IMG/VR virus record: IMGVR_UViG_3300009093_001230
Coordinates: 1 to 43,367 of that record
Reading direction: 5' to 3' (one strand)
Origin: a virus
Length of the DNA: 43,367 nt
Of this stretch, positions 9,400 through 17,122 are shown in pieces; position 1 is the stretch's first letter, and each line of letters begins with the position of its first letter. The notes below the pieces were generated by a model that saw only the letters and a program-made list of their open reading frames with translations, was not told the DNA's origin and made no database searches. Made by a program: the position numbers and the translations under genes.

Positions 9400-10690
9400 A
9401 GATCGACTTCCTTTCTGCTTCGACGATTCGTTCCATCACGCTGCGCACGCATGCCTTCACACGCGCATGCTCGTGCAGCCAGCTGGCGAAACGCTCGCCG
9501 CGCGCAAAGTAAAGCTTCCGTAGCCAGGTCGGGCATTTCCGGCTCATCAGCCAGCCCCGGAAGAGCACCCACTTCAGCCATGGTTTCTTTCCGATCATCA
9601 CGATCTCCGTGCCGAAGACTTCCCGTGCCACCCAGCACTTTGCTGCGGCGCCGGCCATGCTTCCTACTGCGCCGATGATCGCGCCATGGATGGCCGCCAT
9701 GTTATTGGCGTTGCTGATCCGCGTTGCGGCATCGGAATTGAAGTTCGTGTTATAGAGATCCGAGCCGTAACTCAGGACCGGATCCATCGCTTGCGGGCCG
9801 GCACCGATGATGTTCGGGCCGCCGCTGAGATAGCTTGCCGCTGCGGTCGGAGAAACTGCGGTTCGCTGTCCGTAGATGCCCAGGACGGGGTTCAAGGCGT
9901 TCTGGTTGGCTTGTTGCGTGTTGAGCAGGAATTGCTGACCGGCGGTGGTCGATTGCTGGTTCTGCCCCTGCACCATTCCGGCGAATTGCCCGAGCTGCGC
10001 GCGCTGCGCCGCGAGCGCTGAGTCTTCGCTCTGCCCGAGCTGCTGGATCTGCGCGGCGTACTGTTCGCGCTGCTGCAGCCGCTGCTGCTGCGCGGCGTGG
10101 GTATTGAGCGCCTCGGTGGCGATCGCCGGATCTGAGTACTCGAGTCCGCGCGCGGCAAAGGCAGCCCGCGAAGATTGATCCACATCGCGCAGCTCATCGG
10201 CTGAGAGTGCGCCCCCTAAGGCGAGCTGATCCTGGGCGCCTTGCGTCAGTGAAGTCCGGAGTGCACTCGGCGCGAGGTTGTCAGCCGTATTCAGCGCACT
10301 CGTTGCGGAAGTATTCAGCCGGCCGAGCAATGGCGTCGGGGTCATCGCCGTCGAAGCGGCGTTGTTCACCGCGTTCAGGCTGCTCTGCCATCCTGGGTTG
10401 ATCTTCCCGAGTGCTGCCTGAATCTTCGGTCCGTACTTGCTCAGGTCCGCCGCGTCCTGGGCGCGCTGCGCCGTGGTCGCCGCCTGCTCCGCCGTGACGA
10501 GCTGCGGATAGAGCGAGAGCGCTTCGTTCGCGAAGTCCTGCCCGAGGCCGAGCTGCGCTTGCCCGATCTGCGTGCTGTAGCCGATCTCGTCGTTCAGGAC
10601 CGGCTTGGCTTGTTTGCTGATGTTGCCGAGTTCCTCGTTGAGGTGCCGAGGATCCATCTGCGCCGATTGTCCAAAGTATCCGCTGCTCAT
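9392..10690 (-). CDS. Putative internal virion/tail protein with C-terminal CWVAREVFG domain (432 aa)
   Basis: The first 300 residues are Ala/Gln-rich and helical, with many heptad-like Q/A runs, as in phage internal virion or ejection proteins. The last 90 residues form a separate module starting CWVAREVFGTE and rich in Trp/Arg (KWVLFRGWLM, WLRKLYFARGERFASWL). I have seen this module at the C terminus of many phage virion-associated proteins, but its function is unknown. I chose ATG at 10690 because it forms an ATGA overlap with the upstream stop; an ATG four codons earlier is possible. It sits with the other late virion genes between the tail fibre and the polyvalent protein. Confidence 0.75.
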   Translation of the reverse strand: MSSGYFGQSAQMDPRHLNEELGNISKQAKPVLNDEIGYSTQIGQAQLGLGQDFANEALSLYPQLVTAEQAATTAQRAQDAADLSKYGPKIQAALGKINPGWQSSLNAVNNAASTAMTPTPLLGRLNTSATSALNTADNLAPSALRTSLTQGAQDQLALGGALSADELRDVDQSSRAAFAARGLEYSDPAIATEALNTHAAQQQRLQQREQYAAQIQQLGQSEDSALAAQRAQLGQFAGMVQGQNQQSTTAGQQFLLNTQQANQNALNPVLGIYGQRTAVSPTAAASYLSGGPNIIGAGPQAMDPVLSYGSDLYNTNFNSDAATRISNANNMAAIHGAIIGAVGSMAGAAAKCWVAREVFGTEIVMIGKKPWLKWVLFRGWLMSRKCPTWLRKLYFARGERFASWLHEHARVKACVRSVMERIVEAERKSIYV

Positions 10691-11061
10691 ACGTGAAGGC
10701 ATTGTGCGAGCGCGCGCACTCGCTGGGTTGGGTAGACGCGCAAAGGTTGAGGCCCGCGCCGGCGGCTAGAGCCACGGTGGAAGGCGAGATAGGGCAGATC
10801 GTAGGGCAGGAGACTGAGCAGCAGGTCCAGGTGCCCCGCTGCACTCCACACCAGCCAGGTGTCCGGATTTACAAAGGGATGCGGTATGCAGGCCAGCCAG
10901 CGCTCCTCGGCATCGCGCCTCACGGGCCGGGCCATGGCAAAGAGCTGTGGAAAGGAGAGGACGTAACCGTGCAATAGGTGCTGGTTCACATCCGCCCAGA
11001 AGTCCCGCGGACTATCACTCTCCCGATATGCTGCCCAGGCTTTGAGGATCGCTGGTGTCAT
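10687..11061 (-). CDS. Small conserved phage protein, function unknown (124 aa)
   Basis: Starts MTPAILKAWAAYRESD and contains a Trp-rich central motif FVNPDTWLVWSAAGHLDLLLS followed by YDLPYLAFHRG and an Arg-rich end. No catalytic motif is evident. It is joined by ATGA overlaps to both neighbours (start in the stop of the 704-aa fibre gene, stop in the start of the 432-aa gene), so it is almost certainly translated as part of the late operon. A longer reading from position 11157 exists but would run into the upstream gene by 99 bp, so I prefer the ATG at 11061. Function cannot be given. Confidence 0.7.
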   Translation of the reverse strand: MTPAILKAWAAYRESDSPRDFWADVNQHLLHGYVLSFPQLFAMARPVRRDAEERWLACIPHPFVNPDTWLVWSAAGHLDLLLSLLPYDLPYLAFHRGSSRRRGPQPLRVYPTQRVRALAQCLHV

Positions 11062-13172
11062 GGCAAGGTATAGCTGCAGACCTCGATCCGGTAGCCGGCG
11101 GTGTGAACGCTCACGGCCCAGTAAACCGTCTGGGCGGTAATAATCGGCAATCTCCACTGTTCGCTCGCCCGGAAGTTATAGTTCGCCGTGCCGGTGTCGT
11201 TCGCGATGCGGACGATTTCTCCGATCCCTGGATCCGTGAAGGTCCCCGGGTTATCGGCACTCATCCGGATCCGGATGTCATTTCCCGTAGTGACCCCTAC
11301 CGTCCCACTCACCGCCACGGCGTTCGGCGGGACCGACGTGTTGAGGACGAGCGTCTGCCATGTGTCATCCGCGCTCGCCGTGCCGGCGAAAACGGATTGC
11401 TTGGCGATCCAGACTTCCTTGCCGATCTGCAGGAACTTCGGCACGCCGAGGCTGATATAGAGCGCTCCCACGAGTGCCCGATAGATATACCCGTCGGGCA
11501 GGGTGGGTGCGCTGGCCGATTGGGAGAGGATTGCCGAGTGACTGTCTCCGCGCGAAACCAGCCACACATAATGCCACGTGATAGTCAGGAATGGCGGCGT
11601 GTAGTCGATGCCTCCGGGCCCTTGGGCGGTGATGTCGATCGCCGCCGTCATCGCTGGGATGAGGATCCCTTTGCCTCCGGCATCTTTCAGGACCAGCTCC
11701 AGGGCGCTGATGGTCAGGTGCGTGCTATCCACGTAAGCCGCTCGCAAGCTCGCATAACTGCCACCGGCGGCATACGGTTCGTCGTAACTCGGCTTTGGTA
11801 CGAACGTGGTTGCCGTGGCACCAGGTTCCAGCCTCGGCCGCGCCACGGAGATCGTTTGCCCCGAACTCGCCAGCGTCCCGGAATCGAAACGCAGATACAC
11901 TTCCGCTCCGTTGCCAAAGTTTGGCAGGCTTGAGGCATCAAACGAGATCGCCAGATCCGTCCAGGCTCCGTCTGCGCACGGCGGCAGCACCTGGGTCAGG
12001 CGATTCGTCAGCGTGTTGAACGTGTTTTCGCTGTTGCAGGTGTCGACCAGCAAGGTCGGGTTGATCGCGCCGCCCGTGTTGTTGAACACCTTTGCGGAGA
12101 ACACAACCGTTCGTTGTGCCTCGCTCGCTGTGGGCAGGTCGAGCTGGGTGCCGAAATCGACAAATGCGCTCACCGCACTATCGCCGGTCATCTTCGCCGC
12201 AAACCGCGATCCGACATCCGGAGTCACCGTGTCCCGTGTCAGGGACAGCGTGTTACCCGCCGCCGGCCGGGCAAACCAGGCCAGCGGTCCGAAGTTGCGT
12301 TGCGCCGCCTGACAGGTCACGGAGGTTGCCTGCCACCGGTGGAAATTTGGATTCGCAAAATAGTTGATCTGCTCGCCCGATCCGGCCCCGCCGCTGATCG
12401 TGGAAGGATCGGTGTTGCGCTCAGTCACCCTCGTCGTCCCGCTCGTGCCGACTTCCAGCTTTGCGGCATATACGCGCACAAATTTTCCCACGTCGCCGGC
12501 GCCGGTGAAGCGCACGAAGAGAAAGGCGCCATTCCGCACCTCCGTGGAAAATGCTGTCAGGTCGAGCGTGGTCGTCGTCACCGCCGTCGCGCCGGCCGCG
12601 ATCGGCACGAGTGTCTGAGTCACGCGCAAAGTCGTGGCGTTGTAGTTCTCGAACGTGTCGCAAGTTTCGTAGCGAATCACCGGTGTGATCGAAGCGCCGG
12701 TTTCGTTCTCGATCTCCAGGGTCAGCGTGCATTTCGGGTGCAACGCCGCGCAGACTCGCGCCGGCAGTTTCTGGCCCAGGTCCATCGAGATCAGGTTGAT
12801 TGCGCCGGACATTTTCGCGCAGTAGAGCCATTGCTCGTGTTGCGTGTCCGGATCCAGGGTGATATTCGCAAAGGTGCCGCTGCCGCCGCTCCCGATCGCG
12901 CCGTAGTCCGCCCGGGCAAACCAGTAGTCCGGTAGCTCACTCCAGATACCCTCGGAGAGCGAGAGGGGGCCTTGTCCACGGCTCCAGAGCGCGAAGTCGG
13001 CGTTGCGCAGATAGTTCTGCCCGGCCACGCCTTGCCCGAGTGACTCATTCACCTGGGCGACGATGGCATCGTAGTCCTCCTGCTCGAAAGCGATTTGGAT
13101 ATCGCCCAGGGCGTCGAATTGATCGCGGCTGCAGGGTCCGGATCCGGGAAGATGATTGCGGGTGATGATCAT
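11058..13172 (-). CDS. Putative tail fibre / carbohydrate-binding virion protein (704 aa)
   Basis: After a short N-terminal segment ending SLGQGVAGQNYL there are two tandem beta-rich units, about residues 50-255 and 265-465. Each opens with a Trp-containing NxxF-type start (NADFALWSRG; NPNFHRWQA), includes a segment on a D-T-C pair (RYETCDTFEN; LVDTCNSENTF), and ends in an L-E-x-G-x-x-x-T motif (KLEVGTSGTT; RLEPGATATT). This arrangement resembles carbohydrate-binding beta-sandwich modules common in phage fibres. The C-terminal 230 residues are another beta-rich region with an N-terminal helix-poor linker. Likely a receptor-contact or fibre protein; the exact family is not certain. It follows the gp10-like gene by 3 bp and is coupled by ATGA to the next gene. 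Confidence 0.75.
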   Translation of the reverse strand: MIITRNHLPGSGPCSRDQFDALGDIQIAFEQEDYDAIVAQVNESLGQGVAGQNYLRNADFALWSRGQGPLSLSEGIWSELPDYWFARADYGAIGSGGSGTFANITLDPDTQHEQWLYCAKMSGAINLISMDLGQKLPARVCAALHPKCTLTLEIENETGASITPVIRYETCDTFENYNATTLRVTQTLVPIAAGATAVTTTTLDLTAFSTEVRNGAFLFVRFTGAGDVGKFVRVYAAKLEVGTSGTTRVTERNTDPSTISGGAGSGEQINYFANPNFHRWQATSVTCQAAQRNFGPLAWFARPAAGNTLSLTRDTVTPDVGSRFAAKMTGDSAVSAFVDFGTQLDLPTASEAQRTVVFSAKVFNNTGGAINPTLLVDTCNSENTFNTLTNRLTQVLPPCADGAWTDLAISFDASSLPNFGNGAEVYLRFDSGTLASSGQTISVARPRLEPGATATTFVPKPSYDEPYAAGGSYASLRAAYVDSTHLTISALELVLKDAGGKGILIPAMTAAIDITAQGPGGIDYTPPFLTITWHYVWLVSRGDSHSAILSQSASAPTLPDGYIYRALVGALYISLGVPKFLQIGKEVWIAKQSVFAGTASADDTWQTLVLNTSVPPNAVAVSGTVGVTTGNDIRIRMSADNPGTFTDPGIGEIVRIANDTGTANYNFRASEQWRLPIITAQTVYWAVSVHTAGYRIEVCSYTLP

Positions 13173-13175
13173 AAA

Positions 13176-14861
13176 TCAGCGCGGCCGTCCGGCCCGGTTT
13201 GCGGCGTCTCCCTCCAACTCCACAGCCACGACCGCCATGGTGCCTTGCTGGTTGCTCACGATCACCGAGGCGCCGCGTGTCTGGGTCCGGATGGCGAGCG
13301 GTTCGGTGTGGGTTTGCTCGAGATCGGGATCCACGCCATTTGTCCCCGGATCGAAGGCAGTGCCGATGTCCACACTGTAATCCTCGCGTAGCGGGGCTCC
13401 GTGGTTGTCGCCTGTGTTGGCCGGGTTATACTTCGGCGCGCCGTGCGTCTTGTAGCGGGTGCGGTCCTTTATCACGTTCGCACGCAAGGTTTGCACCTGG
13501 TTCACGCCCTCGGATTTCAGCGCGATCGAATAGTCCGGATTCCATCCCCGCAACACGACCTTGCCGCGCCGAAACCGCTTCTGTCCCGCCAGCGTGGTCT
13601 GTAAGAGATCGCAGCGCTTGATCTCCACGCTGCACGGGATGTCGTACACCGTCGAGCCGATGACATCGTGGCGCCCTTGGAAGAGCAGATGTACCCGCGC
13701 ATTTGCGAAGTCGATCCCATAGAGCCGCTTTTCGCCCTGGTAATCCGTCACCTGCAGGGAATCGAATTGCACCCCGCTCGGAAAGGTGTGGATCCCGTGC
13801 CATGCGTCACTCGCAGCGTCGTAGACCAGGAGCGCGGAATTGACCGTGCGCAGGTCCAGCGGCACCGCCAGTACATAATAACGCCCGATCACTGCCGCGC
13901 ACGCTCCGGCCACCGCACTCCACGTGATGCGCTTGATATAAGGCTCGATCGCCTCACTCACCGGGGTAGGGGGCGTCTGGATCCGGTTTTGAATCACCTG
14001 ACTCAGCCGATACACGCCCGTGGTCGAGAGAAAGAAGACATCAGACCCGACCATTGCCACGCTGTTTGCCGCACAGCAGCCGATCTGATCATTCACCGGC
14101 CCGAGCGCGGCGCTGGATAGGTCTCCAGTCAATCCGGACAGGATCTGAATGCTCTGATCGAGAAAGACCAGCAAAGAGGATTGCTGGTAGGCATACAGCG
14201 CCACGAGTAAGTGATCATTCGCCCCGCCTACATAGTAATCCGAGAAGACGTTGTCATACCGGGTAAAGTCCAGGATGTCCGACACGGCGAGAAAGTTCCG
14301 GTCATGTGGCACAAAGCTGCGCGAGTTCATCACCACCGGCCGCAATCCGATCCGGTCCGTCCCGTTCGGGATCGGCTGCGTACCGTCGCCCAGGTCGGTC
14401 TGTGGTACGGGTGCAAAGGCATCCCGCACGTCACCATCCCAGCTCCACGGTACCGCCTGGCTTCCGCGGAAGAGTAGCATGGAGCCAAACGTCTGGACAA
14501 ACTCCACCCGCTTCGTGCTCGGTGCCGGCGTCTGCACCGAACGCGCCGTGCAGCCATCCCGCATCCGCCAGATCCGGTCGCCGGCGGCGAGGAGCAGCCA
14601 TTCCCGGTCCTTCGGATCCGAGAAGATCCCCGCGCCATAGAGCGGCGCTGCAAGTTGCGCGCTCATGAAGCTCGCCGGCGTCATGCTGCCGAGGCGCGTC
14701 TGTGCCACCTGGCCGGAAAATGTGATATTCCGGCCATCGTACACATAGCCTTCCGGAAGCTGGTCGGGTTCGCCTTTGCAGCGCACGCCAATCCACGCGA
14801 GTTGCCCGTCCGTCTGCGCGGAGTCATCCTTCGGATAATATGCTCGGTAACGTTGTCCCAT
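13176..14861 (-). CDS. P22 gp10-like tail/packaged-DNA stabilisation protein (561 aa)
   Basis: Starts MGQRYRAYYPKDDSA and continues with repeated short beta strands separated by Gly/Asp turns (LPEGYVYDGRNITFS, LLLAAGDRIWRMRDG, LLVFLDQSIQILSG, DVFFLSTTGVYRLS), consistent with a beta-propeller-like tail hub of the P22 gp10 class. Family assignment is by pattern and order: adaptor genes upstream, fibre and internal proteins downstream, no tape measure. I chose ATG at 14861; a longer start at 14894 would begin inside the conserved hairpin immediately upstream. There is no strong Shine-Dalgarno: the leader after the hairpin is GAGCTTTAAAATG. Confidence 0.7.
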   Translation of the reverse strand: MGQRYRAYYPKDDSAQTDGQLAWIGVRCKGEPDQLPEGYVYDGRNITFSGQVAQTRLGSMTPASFMSAQLAAPLYGAGIFSDPKDREWLLLAAGDRIWRMRDGCTARSVQTPAPSTKRVEFVQTFGSMLLFRGSQAVPWSWDGDVRDAFAPVPQTDLGDGTQPIPNGTDRIGLRPVVMNSRSFVPHDRNFLAVSDILDFTRYDNVFSDYYVGGANDHLLVALYAYQQSSLLVFLDQSIQILSGLTGDLSSAALGPVNDQIGCCAANSVAMVGSDVFFLSTTGVYRLSQVIQNRIQTPPTPVSEAIEPYIKRITWSAVAGACAAVIGRYYVLAVPLDLRTVNSALLVYDAASDAWHGIHTFPSGVQFDSLQVTDYQGEKRLYGIDFANARVHLLFQGRHDVIGSTVYDIPCSVEIKRCDLLQTTLAGQKRFRRGKVVLRGWNPDYSIALKSEGVNQVQTLRANVIKDRTRYKTHGAPKYNPANTGDNHGAPLREDYSVDIGTAFDPGTNGVDPDLEQTHTEPLAIRTQTRGASVIVSNQQGTMAVVAVELEGDAANRAGRPR

Positions 14862-14870
14862 TTTAAAGCT

Positions 14871-14940
14871 CGCAAACCGGCTCCGGCAAACCACCTGTTT
14901 GGATTGCCCAATCCTGCAGGTAAATCCGGAGCCGGTTGCG
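14871..14940 (-). other. Long nested stem-loop between lysin and gp10-like gene
   Basis: The 88-bp gap holds a nested inverted repeat. The outer arm CCGGCTCCGG (14877-14886) pairs with CCGGAGCCGG (14926-14935), and extends outward over AA/TT and CGC/GCG with a single bulged A, giving about 15 bp. Inside are ACCTG (14893-14897) with CAGGT (14917-14921), and GGATTG (14901-14906) with CAATCC (14909-14914). Neither strand shows a U-tract after the stem, so it is not a textbook terminator. The RNA hairpin would end 10 nt before the ATG at 14861. It may attenuate, process or stabilise the late mRNA, or control translation of the gp10-like gene. Confidence 0.75.
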
Positions 14941-14949
14941 AAAGGTTAG

Positions 14950-15498
14950 TTAAGATTTCAGAAACGCCGCCAGATCCCGATCGCGATCCAGCCAGCCCTT
15001 GAGGAACTTTGTCCGCCTCGGCAACTTGGCTAGCACCCGGAACCGCGCATCGCGCTCCGCGAGAAAGATCGTCACAAGATCGTCCTGGTTCGCGGATTGA
15101 AGGGCGGCCAGAGTGGCCGGCCCGAGAATCCCGTCCTCGGTGAGGAAAGGCTCGGCTGAATGCGATGGCGCGATGTTATAGGCGTGCTGCAGCCATTCCC
15201 ACGCGTGGCCGCCATTCACCCACACATCAAAGGCGCAGATCGCCAGCTTGTCCGGAAGTGCATCGAGGTTGTGCGCATCCCAGTAGCGTTTCCGGTAGAT
15301 GGCAATCGCCTCATCCTTCGTCAGGTTCGCGATGTCCACGCCCGGATTGCTCGCCTCGTCGATACCGTACTTCGTCAATCCGCCGGCATCGCCGGACACG
15401 TTCTCGGTGACGACGAAGTTTTCATCGCCCCAGTGTCCACGCGCAAACTCCTCTTCGTGCGGCAGCACGAACGAGATCGCTCGAGTAAATGCGTCCAT
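14950..15498 (-). CDS. Endolysin, GH108-type muramidase with peptidoglycan-binding domain (182 aa)
   Basis: Predicted to cleave peptidoglycan at lysis. The N-terminal domain matches the GH108 (DUF847/ZliS) pattern: FTRAISFVLPHEEE with the likely catalytic Glu near residue 15, GGLTKYGIDEASNPGVDI, IYRKRYWDAHNLDALP and CAFDVWVNGG. The C-terminal part (about 120-178, DGILGPATLAALQ..., LAERDARFRVLAKLPRRTKFLKGWLDRD) fits the PG_binding_3 domain usually paired with GH108. The usual H-E-G-G is H-E-E-E here. Start is firm: AAAGGAG lies 8 bp upstream and the ATG shares one base with the stop of the preceding small lipoprotein gene (TAATG). Lysis cassette neighbours include two membrane proteins. Confidence 0.9.
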   Translation of the reverse strand: MDAFTRAISFVLPHEEEFARGHWGDENFVVTENVSGDAGGLTKYGIDEASNPGVDIANLTKDEAIAIYRKRYWDAHNLDALPDKLAICAFDVWVNGGHAWEWLQHAYNIAPSHSAEPFLTEDGILGPATLAALQSANQDDLVTIFLAERDARFRVLAKLPRRTKFLKGWLDRDRDLAAFLKS

Positions 15499-15653
15499 TA
15501 CTTCTTCTCCTTTCTAAACGCCGGATCCAATTCCACGCTCGCCCCAATCTGGTCCCCGTGAGGAGTCTGATAGTAAGCGCCGATGTGGATCGTATACGGC
15601 AGGGGCTGGCAAGTGGCAGCCAGCATGCACAGCCCCAGAAGCACGAGTTTCAT
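15498..15653 (-). CDS. Small predicted lipoprotein, possible o-spanin-like (51 aa)
   Basis: A short gene directly upstream of the endolysin, sharing one base with its ATG (TAATG), with the endolysin's ribosome site lying in its last codons. It begins MKLVLLGLCMLAATCQPLP, a hydrophobic signal with Cys9 and Cys15; LAATC is a weak lipobox. The mature part is about 36 residues ending in a Lys-rich tail (FRKEKK). Small outer-membrane lipoproteins beside an endolysin are typical of spanin components, but there is no sequence proof. The leader carries CCAACCCAACC and no Shine-Dalgarno. Confidence 0.6.
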   Translation of the reverse strand: MKLVLLGLCMLAATCQPLPYTIHIGAYYQTPHGDQIGASVELDPAFRKEKK

Positions 15654-15682
15654 TCGTTGATCGTTTGAGGTTGGGTTGGGGC

Positions 15683-16309
15683 TTAGGGACTGCTCGCTGC
15701 CGCCACTGCATCAAGCTGTCGTGCCGCCATCTCGATTCCGCCGTTTGCCGTCGGCGCCGTTGCCGCACTCGCGACCACGGCCGCCGCGATCGTTTGCGCT
15801 TCGCTACCTTTGCCCAGGTAAGGACTGATCGCACTGAGCACGTCCGTTGCGCTCGGCTGTTTGCCGTTCTCCAATGTGCGCACGAAGTAGGCCGCTGTAC
15901 TGAGATCTGCCGCCGTCTTCGGTCCAGCATTCTTAGCAAAGGCTGCATTCGCTCCGGCGAGAGCACCGTTGAGAATGATCGTTCCCTGTTGTGTCTGCGC
16001 CCAGGTTTCCGCCTTCTGAAACTCCGCCTGCACGGTCATGAAGATAGTGCCGACGTTCGCACAGCCGGTCATCGCCTCCATGGTCCAAGCCAGGCCGACA
16101 ATGATGATGAGGCATTTCAAGAACGATTGCGTACCGGGAGTTGCCGAGGGATTTGCATCCTTCGCATGAATGAGTCCCCATCCGGCGGTGAGTGTGGCGA
16201 GTGTCGTGACGCCGGGCATCGCGCCGGTCGAGAGATAGTTAATCGCCGCCGAGATAAGCGCGCCGGCGATGGTGAGGATTCCGAGAGTGGTAGTTTTCCA
16301 GTTATTCAT
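15683..16309 (-). CDS. Membrane protein of the lysis region: holin-like N terminus joined to lipoprotein-like segment (208 aa)
   Basis: Residues 1-58 (NNWKTTTLGILTIAGAL..., then a Gly-rich segment ending GLIHAKD) match the layout of small phage membrane proteins often called holins: a K-T-T start, one or two hydrophobic segments and a G-x-x-x-A-K-D end. A second hydrophobic segment, about 65-80, ends in AMTGC and looks like a lipoprotein signal beginning at the in-frame TTG at 16120 (LKCLIIIVGLAWTMEAMTGC). The remaining Ala-rich helical region (84-208) is unassigned. It may be a fusion, or the TTG may be a second start. Placed two genes upstream of the endolysin, it is a holin/spanin candidate. 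Confidence 0.65.
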   Translation of the reverse strand: MNNWKTTTLGILTIAGALISAAINYLSTGAMPGVTTLATLTAGWGLIHAKDANPSATPGTQSFLKCLIIIVGLAWTMEAMTGCANVGTIFMTVQAEFQKAETWAQTQQGTIILNGALAGANAAFAKNAGPKTAADLSTAAYFVRTLENGKQPSATDVLSAISPYLGKGSEAQTIAAAVVASAATAPTANGGIEMAARQLDAVAAASSP

Positions 16310-16352
16310 GTCTAATGTCCGATTTATTATTAAGTCGGCTATTACCTGCGGA

Positions 16353-16739
16353 TTACACCGCGGACGCAGCTGCTTCCCATGCAGCGATCAAATGAGACCG
16401 CTTTGAGTCCTCCTTCATTTCCGTATAGGTCGGAAGTGGGTCGCCGTTGAACGCCTTGCCCCCGACTGCGATGACGTACGCAGTGTATGCGCGCTCGCCC
16501 GGCGTCGTGGCCTCTTCCACGTTCGCGGGCCGAATATCGATGAAGTATTCTTCGCCGGGAAGGAGGATTCCTTGCGCGTTCGGATTATCGATCGTCATCT
16601 CCAGGGAGCCATCCGGAGTCGCCTTCGCCCATTCGGCGTTCGCTTTGCCGTCGCCGTACACCGCGTGCAGCTTGGGAGTCTCGGCTCCATAGGCGTGCGT
16701 GGTTACGGAACTTACTGAGAATTTTGCTCGGATCTTCAT
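16353..16739 (-). CDS. Conserved phage protein, function unknown (128 aa)
   Basis: Starts MKIRAKFSVSSVTTHAYG and has a beta-rich core with LHAVYGDGKANAEWAKATPDG, LEMTIDNPNAQGILLPGEEYFIDI and a C-terminal helical tail. The pattern (a short beta-rich protein with T/S-P-x-G-x-x-x-M-x-I-x-N-P and P-G-x-x-Y) recurs in phages next to head or tail genes, but I know no function. No signal peptide or membrane segment. ATG at 16739 is preferred over earlier in-frame starts; its 43-bp leader contains TAACCCCAAACCC and no Shine-Dalgarno. Confidence 0.65.
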   Translation of the reverse strand: MKIRAKFSVSSVTTHAYGAETPKLHAVYGDGKANAEWAKATPDGSLEMTIDNPNAQGILLPGEEYFIDIRPANVEEATTPGERAYTAYVIAVGGKAFNGDPLPTYTEMKEDSKRSHLIAAWEAAASAV

Positions 16740-16782
16740 TTGTAACTGAGTGGATTTTGGGTTTGGGGTTAGTCGCAGAAAG

Positions 16783-17118
16783 TTAATGGTGACCGCCCTT
16801 GCTATGGATAAGCGCCGCGCGCTCGCCATGGGCGATGATCGCCTTCGTGTTCTCGCTGATCACCGTGGTCAGCTGCTCGATCGATTCGCGGAGATACTTC
16901 GTGTGCTCCTCGTGCACCGAATCCAGCTTGCCTCCAAGCTGATCGATCTTCCGATCCCGCATGTCGAGTTGCCGCATGAACCACCGCGCCATGAGCATGA
17001 TCGCCCCGAGCAGGAAACAGAGGATCGCGATGAGCAGCCAGCGATCGCTCTTCGTCGATAAGTTATCCACGAGCTGCGTGGCTTCTTCCGGGGAAAGGAG
17101 TGCGAGTATTGGCACCAT
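16783..17118 (-). CDS. Membrane-anchored coiled-coil protein, possible i-spanin or holin (111 aa)
   Basis: An amphipathic N terminus (MVPILALLSPEEATQLV) is followed by one clear transmembrane segment at about residues 27-48 (WLLIAILCFLLGAIMLMARW). A heptad-rich coiled coil runs from about 50 to 100 (LDMRDRKIDQLGGKLDSV, LRESIEQLTTVISENTKAI), ending in a His-rich tail. Topology fits an inner-membrane spanin or a small lysis protein, and it lies in the lysis region with the endolysin and small lipoprotein. Start chosen at ATG 17118, 4 bp after the upstream TAA in the leader TTCTAACCTTATG; a TTG start five codons earlier is less likely. Confidence 0.65.
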   Translation of the reverse strand: MVPILALLSPEEATQLVDNLSTKSDRWLLIAILCFLLGAIMLMARWFMRQLDMRDRKIDQLGGKLDSVHEEHTKYLRESIEQLTTVISENTKAIIAHGERAALIHSKGGHH

Positions 17119-17122
17119 AAGG

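Noticed and set aside
15514-15966. 150-codon minus-strand reading frame across the endolysin/lipoprotein boundary
   Set aside because: It overlaps two better-supported genes in another frame, is Arg/Ser-rich and low complexity; it is a shadow frame.
16310-16352. Possible terminator hairpin CCGA-N12-TCGG between the 128-aa and 208-aa genes
   Set aside because: The stem is only four base pairs with no U-tract; too weak to call.
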